NCBI GenBank assembly: GCA_947500135.1
Contig: CANMQX010000002.1
Location: 248,001-312,000 of the forward strand
DNA: 64,000 nucleotides
Reading direction: 5' to 3'
DNA from: an uncultured Paracoccaceae bacterium
GTDB lineage: Bacteria > Pseudomonadota > Alphaproteobacteria > Rhodobacterales > Rhodobacteraceae
This document shows, in pieces, positions 1-8,425 of the stretch (its first letter is position 1; each line of letters starts with the position of its first letter). The position numbers were made by a program, and so were the translations under genes. The notes under the pieces were generated by a model that was not told the DNA's origin, searched no databases, and was given only the letters and a program-made list of their open reading frames with translations.

Positions 1-164
1 AGATCGGCCAGCATCACCGTCTTTTCGCCCTCATCCACTGTGCTGCGAATGCGCGCAGCGGCGGTCCAGGGCAGGAATTGGGGGTATTTTGCTACATCGG
101 CAACCAGATCATACATCTGCTGGGCGGTGTATGGCAGAAACTTCGTCTCGGAATGGGTCGGCAT
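1..164 (-). CDS. RatA/COQ10-like START-domain protein (3' end cut by window edge)
   Basis: The first 54 codons are visible, running leftward off the window. The N-terminus ([20 protein letters not shown], then a [13 protein letters not shown] stretch) is the classic start of the RatA / coenzyme Q-binding COQ10 family, a START-fold small-molecule carrier. In bacteria the family is often labelled a type II toxin, but in alphaproteobacteria it more plausibly assists ubiquinone function. The ATG at 162-164 is the only sensible start. The gene is divergent from hpt, with about 84 bases between them. The family call is firm; the toxin label should not be taken literally. The C-terminal half is not visible. 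Confidence 0.8.
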   Translation of the reverse strand, partial: MPTHSETKFLPYTAQQMYDLVADVAKYPQFLPWTAAARIRSTVDEGEKTVMLAD

Positions 165-248
165 TGCGTGTCTTTCGCGGGTGACTTCACCCACGGATGT
201 CGTAAACTCCACCCGAAAAATCAACCCACTAACGCGCGAGACGTCCAC

Positions 249-797
249 ATGCCGCACCGCCCCTATGCCATCGATGAAATGATCAGCGCCAAGTCCATTG
301 CGGCCCGGATAGAGGATCTGGCACGCGACATTCAGGCTGATTTCGCCAATACCGACAAGCTGGTCGTGGTGGGGCTGTTGCGTGGGTCCTTCGTATTCAT
401 CGCCGATCTGGTGCGCGAATTGGACCTGCCCGTCGAGGTCGATTTTCTAGAAGCATCATCCTATGGAGACGCCATGGAAAGCAGCCGGGAAGTACGTATT
501 TTCAAAGACTTGCGCGGCCAAATTGAAGGGCGTGATGTGCTGGTGGTCGAAGATATCATCGATACCGGCCACACACTCAGCCATGTCAGTGACTACCTGC
601 AAACCAAACATCCCGCACGGCTGCGATCCATCGCCCTGCTTGATAAACCCGCCCGGCGCGAGGTTGATTTCAAAGCCGATTGGACTGGCTTTGAAATCCC
701 CGATGAATTCGTGGTGGGCTACGGGATCGATTTTGCCCAACGCAACCGCAACCTGCCCTTTATCGGCAAAGTGCGGTTCACCGACGACGCCGCATGA
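249..797 (+). CDS. hpt: hypoxanthine(-guanine) phosphoribosyltransferase
   Basis: A 182-residue cytosolic purine-salvage enzyme that converts hypoxanthine or guanine plus PRPP to IMP or GMP. The PRPP-binding motif EDIIDTG is at residues 101-107, preceded by the hydrophobic strand VLVV, and the GLLRGSFVF segment (residues 42-50) matches the family's first conserved loop. The length is normal for bacterial Hpt. The reading frame stays open upstream to about position 78, but the ATG at 249 gives the expected N-terminus and avoids running into the divergent gene. Its stop overlaps the start of a small downstream gene (ATGA, 794-797), suggesting translational coupling. Confidence 0.93.
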   Translation: MPHRPYAIDEMISAKSIAARIEDLARDIQADFANTDKLVVVGLLRGSFVFIADLVRELDLPVEVDFLEASSYGDAMESSREVRIFKDLRGQIEGRDVLVVEDIIDTGHTLSHVSDYLQTKHPARLRSIALLDKPARREVDFKADWTGFEIPDEFVVGYGIDFAQRNRNLPFIGKVRFTDDAA

Positions 798-970
798 GCC
801 CGCATTGGCTTCTTCGGGCCAAACGCTGGGCACAAAACCCGCCATCGCGCAAACGGATCAGGCTGGTCTTTGGCGTGATTGCGTTCTGCATTGTGCTTTA
901 TCTGATCGAACGAACAGTCGGTTGGCCGTCATTGCTGACCCCAAACGATATGCGGCGGGGATTGGGGTAA
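794..970 (+). CDS. 58-residue single-pass membrane protein overlapping hpt
   Basis: A 58-codon frame whose ATG overlaps the hpt TGA (ATGA). The product has a basic N-terminus ([16 protein letters not shown]), one hydrophobic helix (about residues 24-38, [15 protein letters not shown]) and a short polar tail. This arrangement predicts an N-in inner-membrane miniprotein. It is made plausible by the overlapping start, by positive charges flanking the helix and by the stop immediately before the intergenic gap. I do not recognise a family. The conserved-looking overlap suggests coupled translation with hpt; no function can be inferred. Confidence 0.6.
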   Translation: MSPHWLLRAKRWAQNPPSRKRIRLVFGVIAFCIVLYLIERTVGWPSLLTPNDMRRGLG

Positions 971-981
971 CCTGGGTTGTG

Positions 982-1005
982 TTGAAGCGTTCACGTAAAC
1001 TTCAA
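982..1005. promoter_or_regulatory. Inverted repeat upstream of the cytochrome c' gene
   Basis: TTGAAG (982-987) and CTTCAA (1000-1005) form a 6-bp inverted repeat with a 12-base spacer, about 60 bases before the cytochrome c' start. It is followed after five bases by a run of T. It could be an operator, or a weak terminator for the hpt transcript. The stem is short, so this is only a candidate. Confidence 0.25.
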
Positions 1006-1064
1006 GCAGATTTTTTCAAAACCTGTGCCTATAGTGGGGCTATCCACACTTATTGGGGGCACCA

Positions 1065-1538
1065 ATGACTTTGAACTGGAAAACACTTATTACCATCACG
1101 GCAATCGCAACAACCGGGGCAGCATTTGCGGGCGGCCATACGTCAACGCCGGAAGAAACTGCGATGAAAGTGCGCAAGGCGCATATGCAGCTTCTTTCAT
1201 TTAATCTGGGCGTTCTGGGCGGCATGGCGCAGGAAAAAGCACCCTATGACGCACAGGCCGCATCCATCGCAGCCGCCAATCTGGCGGCCATGGCGGGGAT
1301 CAACCAAACCGGTTATTGGCTGGATGGCACAGACACCAGCGTTGAGGGCAGTCGGGCAAAGGCGGAAATCTGGACCGATCCGGCTGGTTTCGAAGAAGAC
1401 ATATCCGATCTGGCCGGCGCATCCACCGCATTGGCGGCGGTCGCGGGTGACGGGCTTGATGCACTCAAGGCGGCATTCGGTCCTGTCGGCAAGGCCTGTG
1501 GTGATTGTCACGAGGCATATCGCGCACCGCGCAACTAA
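1065..1538 (+). CDS. cytochrome c' (class II c-type cytochrome)
   Basis: A 157-residue periplasmic haem protein. A Sec signal peptide covers about residues 1-22 (hydrophobic ITITAIATTGAAFA, cleaved after AFA). The rest is an alpha-helical bundle ending in the C-terminal haem motif CGDCH (residues 145-149), which is diagnostic of class II cytochromes c. Such proteins bind NO or shuttle electrons. The ATG at 1065 is preceded by a GGGGG ribosome-binding site at good spacing; an in-frame TTG at 1053 is less likely. The diheme cytochrome gene starts 3 bases after the stop, so the two are almost certainly co-transcribed and may exchange electrons. Confidence 0.88.
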   Translation: MTLNWKTLITITAIATTGAAFAGGHTSTPEETAMKVRKAHMQLLSFNLGVLGGMAQEKAPYDAQAASIAAANLAAMAGINQTGYWLDGTDTSVEGSRAKAEIWTDPAGFEEDISDLAGASTALAAVAGDGLDALKAAFGPVGKACGDCHEAYRAPRN

Positions 1539-1541
1539 GCC

Positions 1542-2423
1542 ATGAAAGCCCTGCGCTGGATCGCCATTCTGTTCGTTTTCGGGCTGGTCGTCGGGTGGGT
1601 CGTGACACGGGCCCAAACATTGCCCGATGACGCGCTTGACGGGTTGGTCGGCGATCCTGCGCGGGGTCAGATCACCTTTGCCGCTGCAGGCTGCGCATCC
1701 TGCCATACAGCCCCAGATGACACATCCGAGTTGCTATCCGGCGGGCAGGTTTTTGCGACGGGTTTTGGGACCTTCATCGCGCCCAATATCTCGCCCGATC
1801 CAGAACATGGGATTGGCAATTGGACCGATCTGGAGCTCGCCAATGCGATTGTCAAAGGCGTGTCGCCGGACGGCAGCCATTATTACCCCGCCTTCCCTTA
1901 CAGCGCCTATAACAAGGCGAAGATGCAGGATGTGGTCGATCTGATTGCCCATCTGCGCAGCCTTCCCGTCTCTGACATCGCCAGCAAACCGCATCAGATC
2001 GGGTTCCCGTTCAACATCCGGCGCAGTGTCGGCGGCTGGAAGTTGTTTTTCGGCGGTAACGCCTGGGTTCTGCAAGATACCCCAACCGAACAGATCAGCC
2101 GCGGTCGTTATCTGGTTGAGGCGCTGGGCCATTGCGCCGAATGTCATACCGCCCGCAATGCGCTGGGCGGCTTACAACGGGATCAGTGGATGGCAGGCGC
2201 GCCCAACCCATCGGGCAAAGGGCGCATTCCGAATATTACACCAACCGGGCTGCTTTGGTCAGAGGATGAAATCGCGTCCTACCTGAAATCCGGTTTCACC
2301 CCCGATTTCGACACTGCTGGCGGCGAAATGGTTGCTGTGATCAAGAATACCAGCCAGTTGAGCGATGACGACCTCGCCGCCATCGCCGCCTATCTCAAAG
2401 CGATCCCCGGCGTTGGCGAATAG
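1542..2423 (+). CDS. membrane-anchored diheme cytochrome c
   Basis: 293 residues. An uncleaved N-terminal anchor (residues 6-22, WIAILFVFGLVVGWVVT) is followed by two cytochrome c domains with haem motifs CASCH (51-55) and CAECH (198-202). Both domains carry the F/A-PNISPD-type and PNITPT loops typical of the cytochrome subunits of membrane alcohol/gluconate dehydrogenases and relatives, which pass electrons to ubiquinone or oxidases. No dehydrogenase catalytic gene is adjacent; the partner here is the cytochrome c' immediately upstream. The stop abuts the convergent lipA stop with no bases between. The fold is clear; the electron donor is unknown. Confidence 0.87.
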   Translation: MKALRWIAILFVFGLVVGWVVTRAQTLPDDALDGLVGDPARGQITFAAAGCASCHTAPDDTSELLSGGQVFATGFGTFIAPNISPDPEHGIGNWTDLELANAIVKGVSPDGSHYYPAFPYSAYNKAKMQDVVDLIAHLRSLPVSDIASKPHQIGFPFNIRRSVGGWKLFFGGNAWVLQDTPTEQISRGRYLVEALGHCAECHTARNALGGLQRDQWMAGAPNPSGKGRIPNITPTGLLWSEDEIASYLKSGFTPDFDTAGGEMVAVIKNTSQLSDDDLAAIAAYLKAIPGVGE

Positions 2424-3383
2424 TCAGACCGCGCCCAGTTTTTTCAGCCGGGCCGCCCGCAACTGCGCAAAATCGTCGCCAGCATGATAGGATGACCGGG
2501 TCAGCGGCGTGGCAGAAACCATCAGGAACCCCTTGCCATAGGCCGCCTTTTCATAGGACGCGAATTCTTCAGGCGTGACAAAGCGGTCAACCGCGTGGTG
2601 CTTTGGCGTCGGCTGCAGATATTGGCCGATGGTCAGGAAATCGATATCGGCGGCGCGCATGTCTTCCATGACCTGAATAACCGCTTGGCGGTCTTCACCA
2701 AGGCCCACCATGATCCCGGACTTGGTGAACATGGACGGATCAAGCTCTTTCACCCGCTGCAAAAGGCGCAGCGAATGGAAATAGCGGGCACCGGGGCGGA
2801 CCTCTGGATACAGGCCCGGTACCGTTTCAAGGTTGTGGTTGAACACATCCGGCCTGGCATCCACGACCACCTTCAATACGTCATCATGGCAGCGGATGAA
2901 GTCCGGGGTCAAAATTTCAATCGTCGTGCCGGGTGATTGGCGGCGAACGGCGCGGATGGTTTGCGCGAAATGCTCTGCCCCGCCGTCTTCCACATCATCG
3001 CGATCAACCGATGTGATCACCACATGGTTCAGACCGAGTTTCTTGACGGCATCGGCAACGCGCCCGGGCTCGAATACATCCAGCGCTTCAGGCGGCTTAC
3101 CAGTGGCAATGTTACAGAACGTACAGGCGCGGGTGCAAACCTCGCCCATGATCATCATCGTCGCATGACCTTGCGACCAGCATTCGCCGACATTGGGGCA
3201 GCCAGCCTCTTCGCAAACCGTGACCAGCTTGTGTTCACGCATGATATTGCGCGTCGTCTTGTAACCTTCAGAGGTTGGCGCCTTGACCCTGATCCAGTCC
3301 GGTTTCTTCGGCTGGGATGCATCAGGGCGGCGTTGCTTTTCAGGATGACGCTGTGCCGGAATTTTCAGGTCGCGCGCGGTCAT
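2424..3383 (-). CDS. lipA: lipoyl synthase
   Basis: A 319-residue radical-SAM enzyme that inserts two sulfurs into octanoyl groups on the E2 and H proteins of 2-oxoacid dehydrogenases and glycine cleavage. It shows both Fe-S cluster motifs: the auxiliary C-x4-C-x5-C set ([12 protein letters not shown], Cys57, 62, 68) and the radical-SAM C-x3-C-x2-C set (CTRACTFC, Cys83, 87, 90). The ATG at 3383 has a GTGGAG Shine-Dalgarno six bases upstream, preferred over a GTG 12 bases earlier. The length is normal. The gene is convergent with the diheme cytochrome and has its own upstream region. Confidence 0.97.
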   Translation of the reverse strand: MTARDLKIPAQRHPEKQRRPDASQPKKPDWIRVKAPTSEGYKTTRNIMREHKLVTVCEEAGCPNVGECWSQGHATMMIMGEVCTRACTFCNIATGKPPEALDVFEPGRVADAVKKLGLNHVVITSVDRDDVEDGGAEHFAQTIRAVRRQSPGTTIEILTPDFIRCHDDVLKVVVDARPDVFNHNLETVPGLYPEVRPGARYFHSLRLLQRVKELDPSMFTKSGIMVGLGEDRQAVIQVMEDMRAADIDFLTIGQYLQPTPKHHAVDRFVTPEEFASYEKAAYGKGFLMVSATPLTRSSYHAGDDFAQLRAARLKKLGAV

Positions 3384-3444
3384 GTTGAACTCCACTAAAC
3401 TCAGCTTATACCTAGCGACGGGTCAGTGGTTTGTCCAACAGCAT

Positions 3445-3465
3445 AGCCCCGCGCATGGCGGGGCT
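3445..3465 (-). terminator. GC-rich hairpin downstream of the DUF6456 gene
   Basis: A perfect 8-bp stem (AGCCCCGC at 3445-3452, GCGGGGCT at 3458-3465) with a five-base loop lies between the DUF6456 gene stop (3522) and the lipA start. It sits where transcription from the upstream minus-strand gene should end. It lacks a clear U-tract, so termination could be weak or Rho-assisted. Confidence 0.5.
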
Positions 3466-3521
3466 GCAAGTATTGCATGGATAGGCTTACGCCACATGAA
3501 CACAACTTTAACGTGCGCAAT

Positions 3522-4643
3522 CTATCCGATCATCGGCGCGAACTGACCTTGCGTTTCTTCATAGTGACGTTTGAGGCGTTGTAGTGCAATCCGCAGAACG
3601 ATCTTACCGGATCTGGCGGACCAGCCCATCGTCTTTTCTGTTTGTTCCAACCCTTCAAGAAAGCAACAGCAGCGCAAGGCCACGTCGCCCAGGCCGGGAC
3701 CAAGATCGGATAGGGCATGCGCCACACGATTGCGCGCAGCGATTGAGCCGGCGGGGCCTTCCACGGATGCGTCCGTTTCACCGCCCGTCACAAATGCATC
3801 CCAGCTCTCGACCGGCTCTGTGCCGACCTGTGCCAGCTCGTAATCCTCGCGCAGGCGCTCACCCGCCGCAACCAGGTCACGTTTCAGGAATGGATCGCCA
3901 TCGCGATCCTTGCGGCGTGCCAAACCAATCAGGGGGCTTTCGGTTGCATAGTAACGGGTGGGCTGACGCACAACGCCTTCGATCTCTTGCAGGTCCCAGG
4001 CGGCATCGCTTTCAAGGGCCGCACGCTTTTCAGCAAACCCGCTGGCGCGATTCTCATCCTCAGCAGTTAGTCGTCGAAGCGCAGAACGTCCTGTATTTGT
4101 TATGAAATAACGGGCGACACGCATTTCAGGATCAGGACAGGTAATCCAGTCTTTCAATGCCATGGCCTGCGCAATTTCGCGATCCACAACCGCGGTGCGT
4201 AGCTGTTCCCCCTCACCGGTCTCCCGGACAACTACGGATGTTTCCATCTCTTTGGCGACGGCCAGCACCGCGCCTTGTTCACATAACCGGCGCAAAATGC
4301 GTTTGGCCTCTTGGTCAATCCGAGCCTGCGTTAAGCCCGCATTCTGGTCCATATCACCTTTCCAGCACTCTATATTCATCGTACCCTTTTCCCTTTTTTG
4401 GTCTGTGTCATATGCGGAAACTTTGGCAGACAGCGATTTGAGAGCAGCATCAATTAACGGGTCATCACGCCGACCTTCAAAACGGCGAACCTGACGAAGA
4501 ACCGTGGATGGATGGCAATCACTTGCCCGGGCGACCGCACGGATAGACAATCCGGACTCCGTGTGTTCAAGATAGTGACGGACTGCTTGAGGTACCCAAC
4601 GCGGCAGCAAGTCGGACCGTTCTGGTCCCTGTAGTACAGTCAT
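3522..4643 (-). CDS. HTH / DUF6456-domain protein, putative DNA-binding regulator
   Basis: 373 residues. An N-terminal helix-turn-helix (about residues 25-55, containing LSIRAVARASDCHPSTVLRQ) is followed by a linker and a C-terminal DUF6456-like domain (LGLARRKDRDGDPFL-type block). No signal peptide or membrane segment is visible. The ATG at 4643 follows a GGGACGAGTGAG purine-rich leader and is preferred to an upstream in-frame start. I recognise the architecture from alphaproteobacteria, where it is widespread and poorly characterised, but I know of no established function. It is divergent from a DUF6477 gene, a second lineage-restricted family, across a 246-base region that probably holds both promoters. 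Confidence 0.7.
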   Translation of the reverse strand: MTVLQGPERSDLLPRWVPQAVRHYLEHTESGLSIRAVARASDCHPSTVLRQVRRFEGRRDDPLIDAALKSLSAKVSAYDTDQKREKGTMNIECWKGDMDQNAGLTQARIDQEAKRILRRLCEQGAVLAVAKEMETSVVVRETGEGEQLRTAVVDREIAQAMALKDWITCPDPEMRVARYFITNTGRSALRRLTAEDENRASGFAEKRAALESDAAWDLQEIEGVVRQPTRYYATESPLIGLARRKDRDGDPFLKRDLVAAGERLREDYELAQVGTEPVESWDAFVTGGETDASVEGPAGSIAARNRVAHALSDLGPGLGDVALRCCCFLEGLEQTEKTMGWSARSGKIVLRIALQRLKRHYEETQGQFAPMIG

Positions 4644-4889
4644 CTCACTCGTCCCTTTACCGAAATTCCCAACACGCAAGAGCAGGTCGCCGACAAAGTC
4701 AGCGCATCGACAACTCAACTTATGCGTGTTTGGTTACTCAAATGTTAACGGCTTGTTTCGTCCATCAACTATTCTTTCGAAAAGATAAACAAATCTGATG
4801 GCAGCGTGCTTAACAAATGGTGTTTAGGCAACACCCGCTGAACATGTGTCAACTTACGGCGACTCACCTCGCCATATAAAGGTTTACAC

Positions 4890-5186
4890 ATGCTCGATAT
4901 CAACACACGATTGGCCAAACTCAAACGCCCCGGATTGCTGGCACGCGCTGCCCGATTTGGGGTCGATGATTATCGTCGGAACACTCATCTGGCCCGAATC
5001 TTCCAGACAGAGGACCTGCCACGCCATGCAGAAGCCTTGATGCGCCTATTCGATATAGAGGCCGAGATGGAAACCGCCCGTCTGGAAAAATCCGGAAACT
5101 ACCAGCCGGGACGCCATGTAGATGTTTTGATCGCTATCGCGGGCGAGGCCCGGCTGTTGCGGGCCACCGCCATTCCGATCAGGTGA
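4890..5186 (+). CDS. DUF6477-like small cytosolic protein
   Basis: 98 residues, mostly charged helices (MLDINTRLAKLKRPGLLARA at the start, an acidic middle, GRHVDVLIAIAGEARLL near the end). It has no signal peptide and no membrane span. The sequence matches my recollection of the DUF6477 family of Rhodobacteraceae, which has no assigned function. It is divergent from the DUF6456 regulator gene. Its last 8 bases (5179-5186) overlap the 3' end of the convergent MttB-like gene. The start is the first ATG after a gene-free region. Confidence 0.65.
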   Translation: MLDINTRLAKLKRPGLLARAARFGVDDYRRNTHLARIFQTEDLPRHAEALMRLFDIEAEMETARLEKSGNYQPGRHVDVLIAIAGEARLLRATAIPIR

Positions 5187-6729
5187 ACGCATCCGGCATG
5201 CTGGCCTTCTTATCGGCCACATAGGCACGCAGTTTTGCCTCAACTTCCGGGTCAAGTGCCGGTTGCTGATACGTATCGAGCAGTTTCTTGACGCGGGCAG
5301 TGGCCAGAGTTTGCGTATCGCGCGCACCCTCTTCATCCCAGGTTTCAAACGGCTTGTAGTCCAGCAGGTCGGAACGCCAGAAAGCGGACTTGAAATTCGC
5401 CTGCGTATGCGCACAGCCCAGATAGTGGCCACCCGGGCCCACTTCTGCAATCGCATCCATTGCCTGACCGTTTTCGGAGGTATCAATGCCTTGGGCAAAA
5501 TGGTGCAACGTGCCCAGCTGATCGGCATCCATCACGAATTTCTCGAAAGAGGCGACAAGCCCGCCCTCCAGCCAGCCACATGAATGCAGCATGAAGTTCA
5601 CGCCGGACAGCAGGCCCATCTGCAGGCTGTTCGCCGTTTCATAGGCGGCCTGCGCATCGGGCAGCTTCGATCCGCAGAACGACCCAGCCGACCGGTAAGG
5701 AAGGCCCAGACGACGGGCCAACTGCCCTGCCCCATAGGTAATGTGGCTCGCTTCTGGCGTCCCAAAGGTCGGCGCGCCAGAGTTCATATCGATCGAGGTG
5801 ACGAAAGTGCCCATGATCACAGGCGCACCGGGGCGGATCAGCTGCGAATAGGCGACGCCGGCCATAACCTCGGCCAGAACCTGTGTCAGCGTGCCCATCA
5901 CCGACACAGGCGCCATCGCACCACCAACAATAAACGGGCTGATGATAGACGCCTGATTATTCTTTGCGAAGACTTCCAGCGCGCCCATCATGATGCTGTC
6001 AAATGTCAGGGGTGAGTTGATGTTGATCAACGATGTCATCACCGTGTGATCCTGCACGAATTCCTTACCGAACAGGATTTCACACATTTCCACCGAATCC
6101 TGCGCGCGGCTGGGCTCCGTCACCGACCCCATGAACGGCTTGTCGCTGTAAACCATATGGGTCAGCAACATATCCAGATGGCGTTTATTGACTGGCACAT
6201 CCGTGGGTTCGCAAACGGTCCCACCGGAATGGTGCAACCATTTCGACATATAGCCCAGCTTCACGAATTTTTCGAAGTCGTCCATCGTGGCATAGCGGCG
6301 TCCACCTTCGGCATCACGCACGAATGGCGGACCATAAACAGGGGCAAGCACAAGATTCTTGCCGCCAATCTCGACATTGCGCGCGGGGTTGCGGGCATGC
6401 TGGGTAAATGTTGATGGGGCCGTTGCACACAGCTTGCGCGCCAGACCACGCGGAATACGCACCCGTTCGCCATCAATCTGGGCACCGGCCTCTTTCCAGC
6501 GGGCCAATGCTTCGGGGCTGTCGACAAAATTGACACCGATTTCGGCCAGTACAGTTTCGGCATTGGCTTCGATCAAGTCCAACGCCTCATCGGTCAGGAC
6601 TTCGTAATTGGGCACGTTGCGCTCAATATACTTGGCCGTCTCAATGCTCACGGCTGTCCGTTCAGCCCGGCGGGCCGCACCACCGCCACCACGCGCACGG
6701 CGAGCTGTTTTGACTGGTGCATCCGACAT
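5179..6729 (-). CDS. trimethylamine methyltransferase (MttB) family protein, non-pyrrolysine type
   Basis: A 516-residue protein of the MttB superfamily, whose members move a methyl group from quaternary or tertiary amines to a corrinoid protein. The whole length is open without an internal amber codon, so it is the non-pyrrolysine branch (substrates of known members include glycine betaine and carnitine-like compounds). The family TIM-barrel core is recognisable (for example [20 protein letters not shown] and [20 protein letters not shown]). A Gly/Arg-rich N-terminal tail (residues 8-25) is unusual. The ATG at 6729 has GGAGG eight bases upstream. No corrinoid protein or reductive-activase gene lies nearby, so the methyl acceptor is unknown. 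Confidence 0.8.
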   Translation of the reverse strand: MSDAPVKTARRARGGGGAARRAERTAVSIETAKYIERNVPNYEVLTDEALDLIEANAETVLAEIGVNFVDSPEALARWKEAGAQIDGERVRIPRGLARKLCATAPSTFTQHARNPARNVEIGGKNLVLAPVYGPPFVRDAEGGRRYATMDDFEKFVKLGYMSKWLHHSGGTVCEPTDVPVNKRHLDMLLTHMVYSDKPFMGSVTEPSRAQDSVEMCEILFGKEFVQDHTVMTSLININSPLTFDSIMMGALEVFAKNNQASIISPFIVGGAMAPVSVMGTLTQVLAEVMAGVAYSQLIRPGAPVIMGTFVTSIDMNSGAPTFGTPEASHITYGAGQLARRLGLPYRSAGSFCGSKLPDAQAAYETANSLQMGLLSGVNFMLHSCGWLEGGLVASFEKFVMDADQLGTLHHFAQGIDTSENGQAMDAIAEVGPGGHYLGCAHTQANFKSAFWRSDLLDYKPFETWDEEGARDTQTLATARVKKLLDTYQQPALDPEVEAKLRAYVADKKASMPDAFT

Positions 6730-6791
6730 GATCATCCCTCCGGCAAATACTTGGCACGTTCTTAACCCCGGCACGGGAATGACCTTGCCGT

Positions 6792-6815
6792 TTTTGCGCC
6801 ACCTCCGACGCAAAA
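6792..6815. promoter_or_regulatory. Inverted repeat in the guaA / mttB-like divergent region
   Basis: TTTTGCG (6792-6798) and CGCAAAA (6809-6815) are perfect 7-bp inverted arms with a 10-base spacer, 51 bases before the guaA ATG and 63 bases before the divergent mttB-like ATG. The position between two divergent starts suits a regulator site. I do not recognise it as a known operator. Confidence 0.3.
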
Positions 6816-6865
6816 GCGACATTGGCATCTCTTGCGCCGCATTCCCAAGCAGCTATAGAGGCGAC

Positions 6866-8425
6866 ATGGAACACAATACCCACGAACGCCTTCTTATCAT
6901 CGATTTCGGCAGTCAGGTGACCCAGTTGATCGCGCGCCGCCTGCGCGAACTGAACGTCTACTGTGAAATTCACCCCTATCAAAATGTCGACGACGCTTTT
7001 CTGACGGCATTCGCCCCCAAGGCGGTGATCCTGTCTGGCGGCCCCGACAGCGTGACCCGCGAAGGATCACCGCGCGCGCCTGACAGTGTGTTTGGCATGG
7101 GTATTCCGGTCCTTGGCATCTGCTATGGCCAGCAAACCATGATGACTCAGCTTGGCGGCAAGGTTGTCAGCGGCGAAGGCACATCCGAATTTGGCCGCGC
7201 CTTTGTGACACCGCAGGGCAAGCTGCAATTGCTCGACGGTTGGTTCGCCACCGACAAAGAACAAGTCTGGATGAGCCATGGTGACCATGTCTCTGAAATT
7301 GCGCCGGGATTTGTGGTCTATGGGACCTCGCCCAACGCACCCTATGCCATTACGGCGGATATCGCGCGCAACTTTTACGCCGTACAATTCCATCCAGAGG
7401 TGCACCACACCCCCAACGGCGCGAAGCTTTATGAAAACTTCGTCCGGCTGGCCGGGTTCAGCGGCGATTGGACCATGGGCGCTTACCGTGAACAGGCCAT
7501 CGCCGCGATCCGTGAACAGGTTGGCGACAGCCATGTGATCTGTGCGCTATCCGGCGGGGTCGATAGCTCTGTCGCTGCAGCCCTGATCCACGAGGCGGTG
7601 GGCGATCAACTGACATGTGTGTTTGTCGATCACGGGCTTTTGCGGCTGAACGAGGCCGAAGAAGTCGTTGGCATGTTCCGCGACAACATGAACCTGCATG
7701 TGATCCATGCCCAGGAACAAGATCTGTTTCTTGGCGAACTCGAAGGGCAGTCAGACCCTGAAACAAAGCGCAAGATCATCGGCAAACTGTTCATTGACGT
7801 GTTCCAAAAGTATGCAAACGGGATCGACGGGGCGGAATTCCTAGCCCAGGGCACGCTCTACCCCGATGTGATCGAAAGCGTCAGCTTTTCCGGCGGCCCA
7901 TCGGTGACCATCAAATCGCACCACAATGTCGGCGGCCTGCCCGAAAAGATGGGGCTGAAATTGGTCGAACCTCTGCGCGAGCTATTCAAGGATGAAGTGC
8001 GCGCATTGGGCCGTGAATTGGGTCTGCCCGCCAGCTTCATCGGACGGCACCCTTTCCCGGGGCCTGGCCTTGCGATCCGTTGTCCGGGCGAAATTACCCG
8101 CGCCAAACTGGACATCCTGCGCAAGGCGGATGCGGTCTATATCGACCAGATCCGCAAGCATGGGCTTTACGATGATATCTGGCAGGCATTTGTAGCCATC
8201 CTGCCGGTGCGGACGGTTGGTGTGATGGGTGACGGGCGTACCTATGACTATGCCTGCGCCCTGCGGGCGGTGACGTCGGTCGACGGAATGACGGCGGATT
8301 ACTACCCGTTCAGCCATGAATTCCTGGGTGAAACGGCCACGCGTATCATCAACGAGGTGCCGGGTATCAACCGGGTGACCTATGACATCACCAGCAAACC
8401 ACCCGGCACGATTGAATGGGAATGA
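6866..8425 (+). CDS. guaA: GMP synthase (glutamine-hydrolysing)
   Basis: A 519-residue enzyme that converts XMP to GMP using ATP and glutamine. The N-terminal class I amidotransferase has nucleophile Cys86 (GICYGQQ) and a VQFHPEV His/Glu motif near residue 170. The central ATP-pyrophosphatase has the P-loop [11 protein letters not shown], and the C-terminal dimerisation domain ends with the conserved KPPGTIEWE. The frame is open upstream into the divergent gene, but the ATG at 6866 gives the standard N-terminus ([17 protein letters not shown]). The stop is directly followed by the convergent orphan gene's stop. Normal length and a certain identification. Confidence 0.98.
   Translation: MEHNTHERLLIIDFGSQVTQLIARRLRELNVYCEIHPYQNVDDAFLTAFAPKAVILSGGPDSVTREGSPRAPDSVFGMGIPVLGICYGQQTMMTQLGGKVVSGEGTSEFGRAFVTPQGKLQLLDGWFATDKEQVWMSHGDHVSEIAPGFVVYGTSPNAPYAITADIARNFYAVQFHPEVHHTPNGAKLYENFVRLAGFSGDWTMGAYREQAIAAIREQVGDSHVICALSGGVDSSVAAALIHEAVGDQLTCVFVDHGLLRLNEAEEVVGMFRDNMNLHVIHAQEQDLFLGELEGQSDPETKRKIIGKLFIDVFQKYANGIDGAEFLAQGTLYPDVIESVSFSGGPSVTIKSHHNVGGLPEKMGLKLVEPLRELFKDEVRALGRELGLPASFIGRHPFPGPGLAIRCPGEITRAKLDILRKADAVYIDQIRKHGLYDDIWQAFVAILPVRTVGVMGDGRTYDYACALRAVTSVDGMTADYYPFSHEFLGETATRIINEVPGINRVTYDITSKPPGTIEWE

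Noticed and set aside
1-164. RatA toxin of a toxin-antitoxin system
   Set aside because: No antitoxin gene is visible and the family is more consistent with a coenzyme Q-binding carrier.
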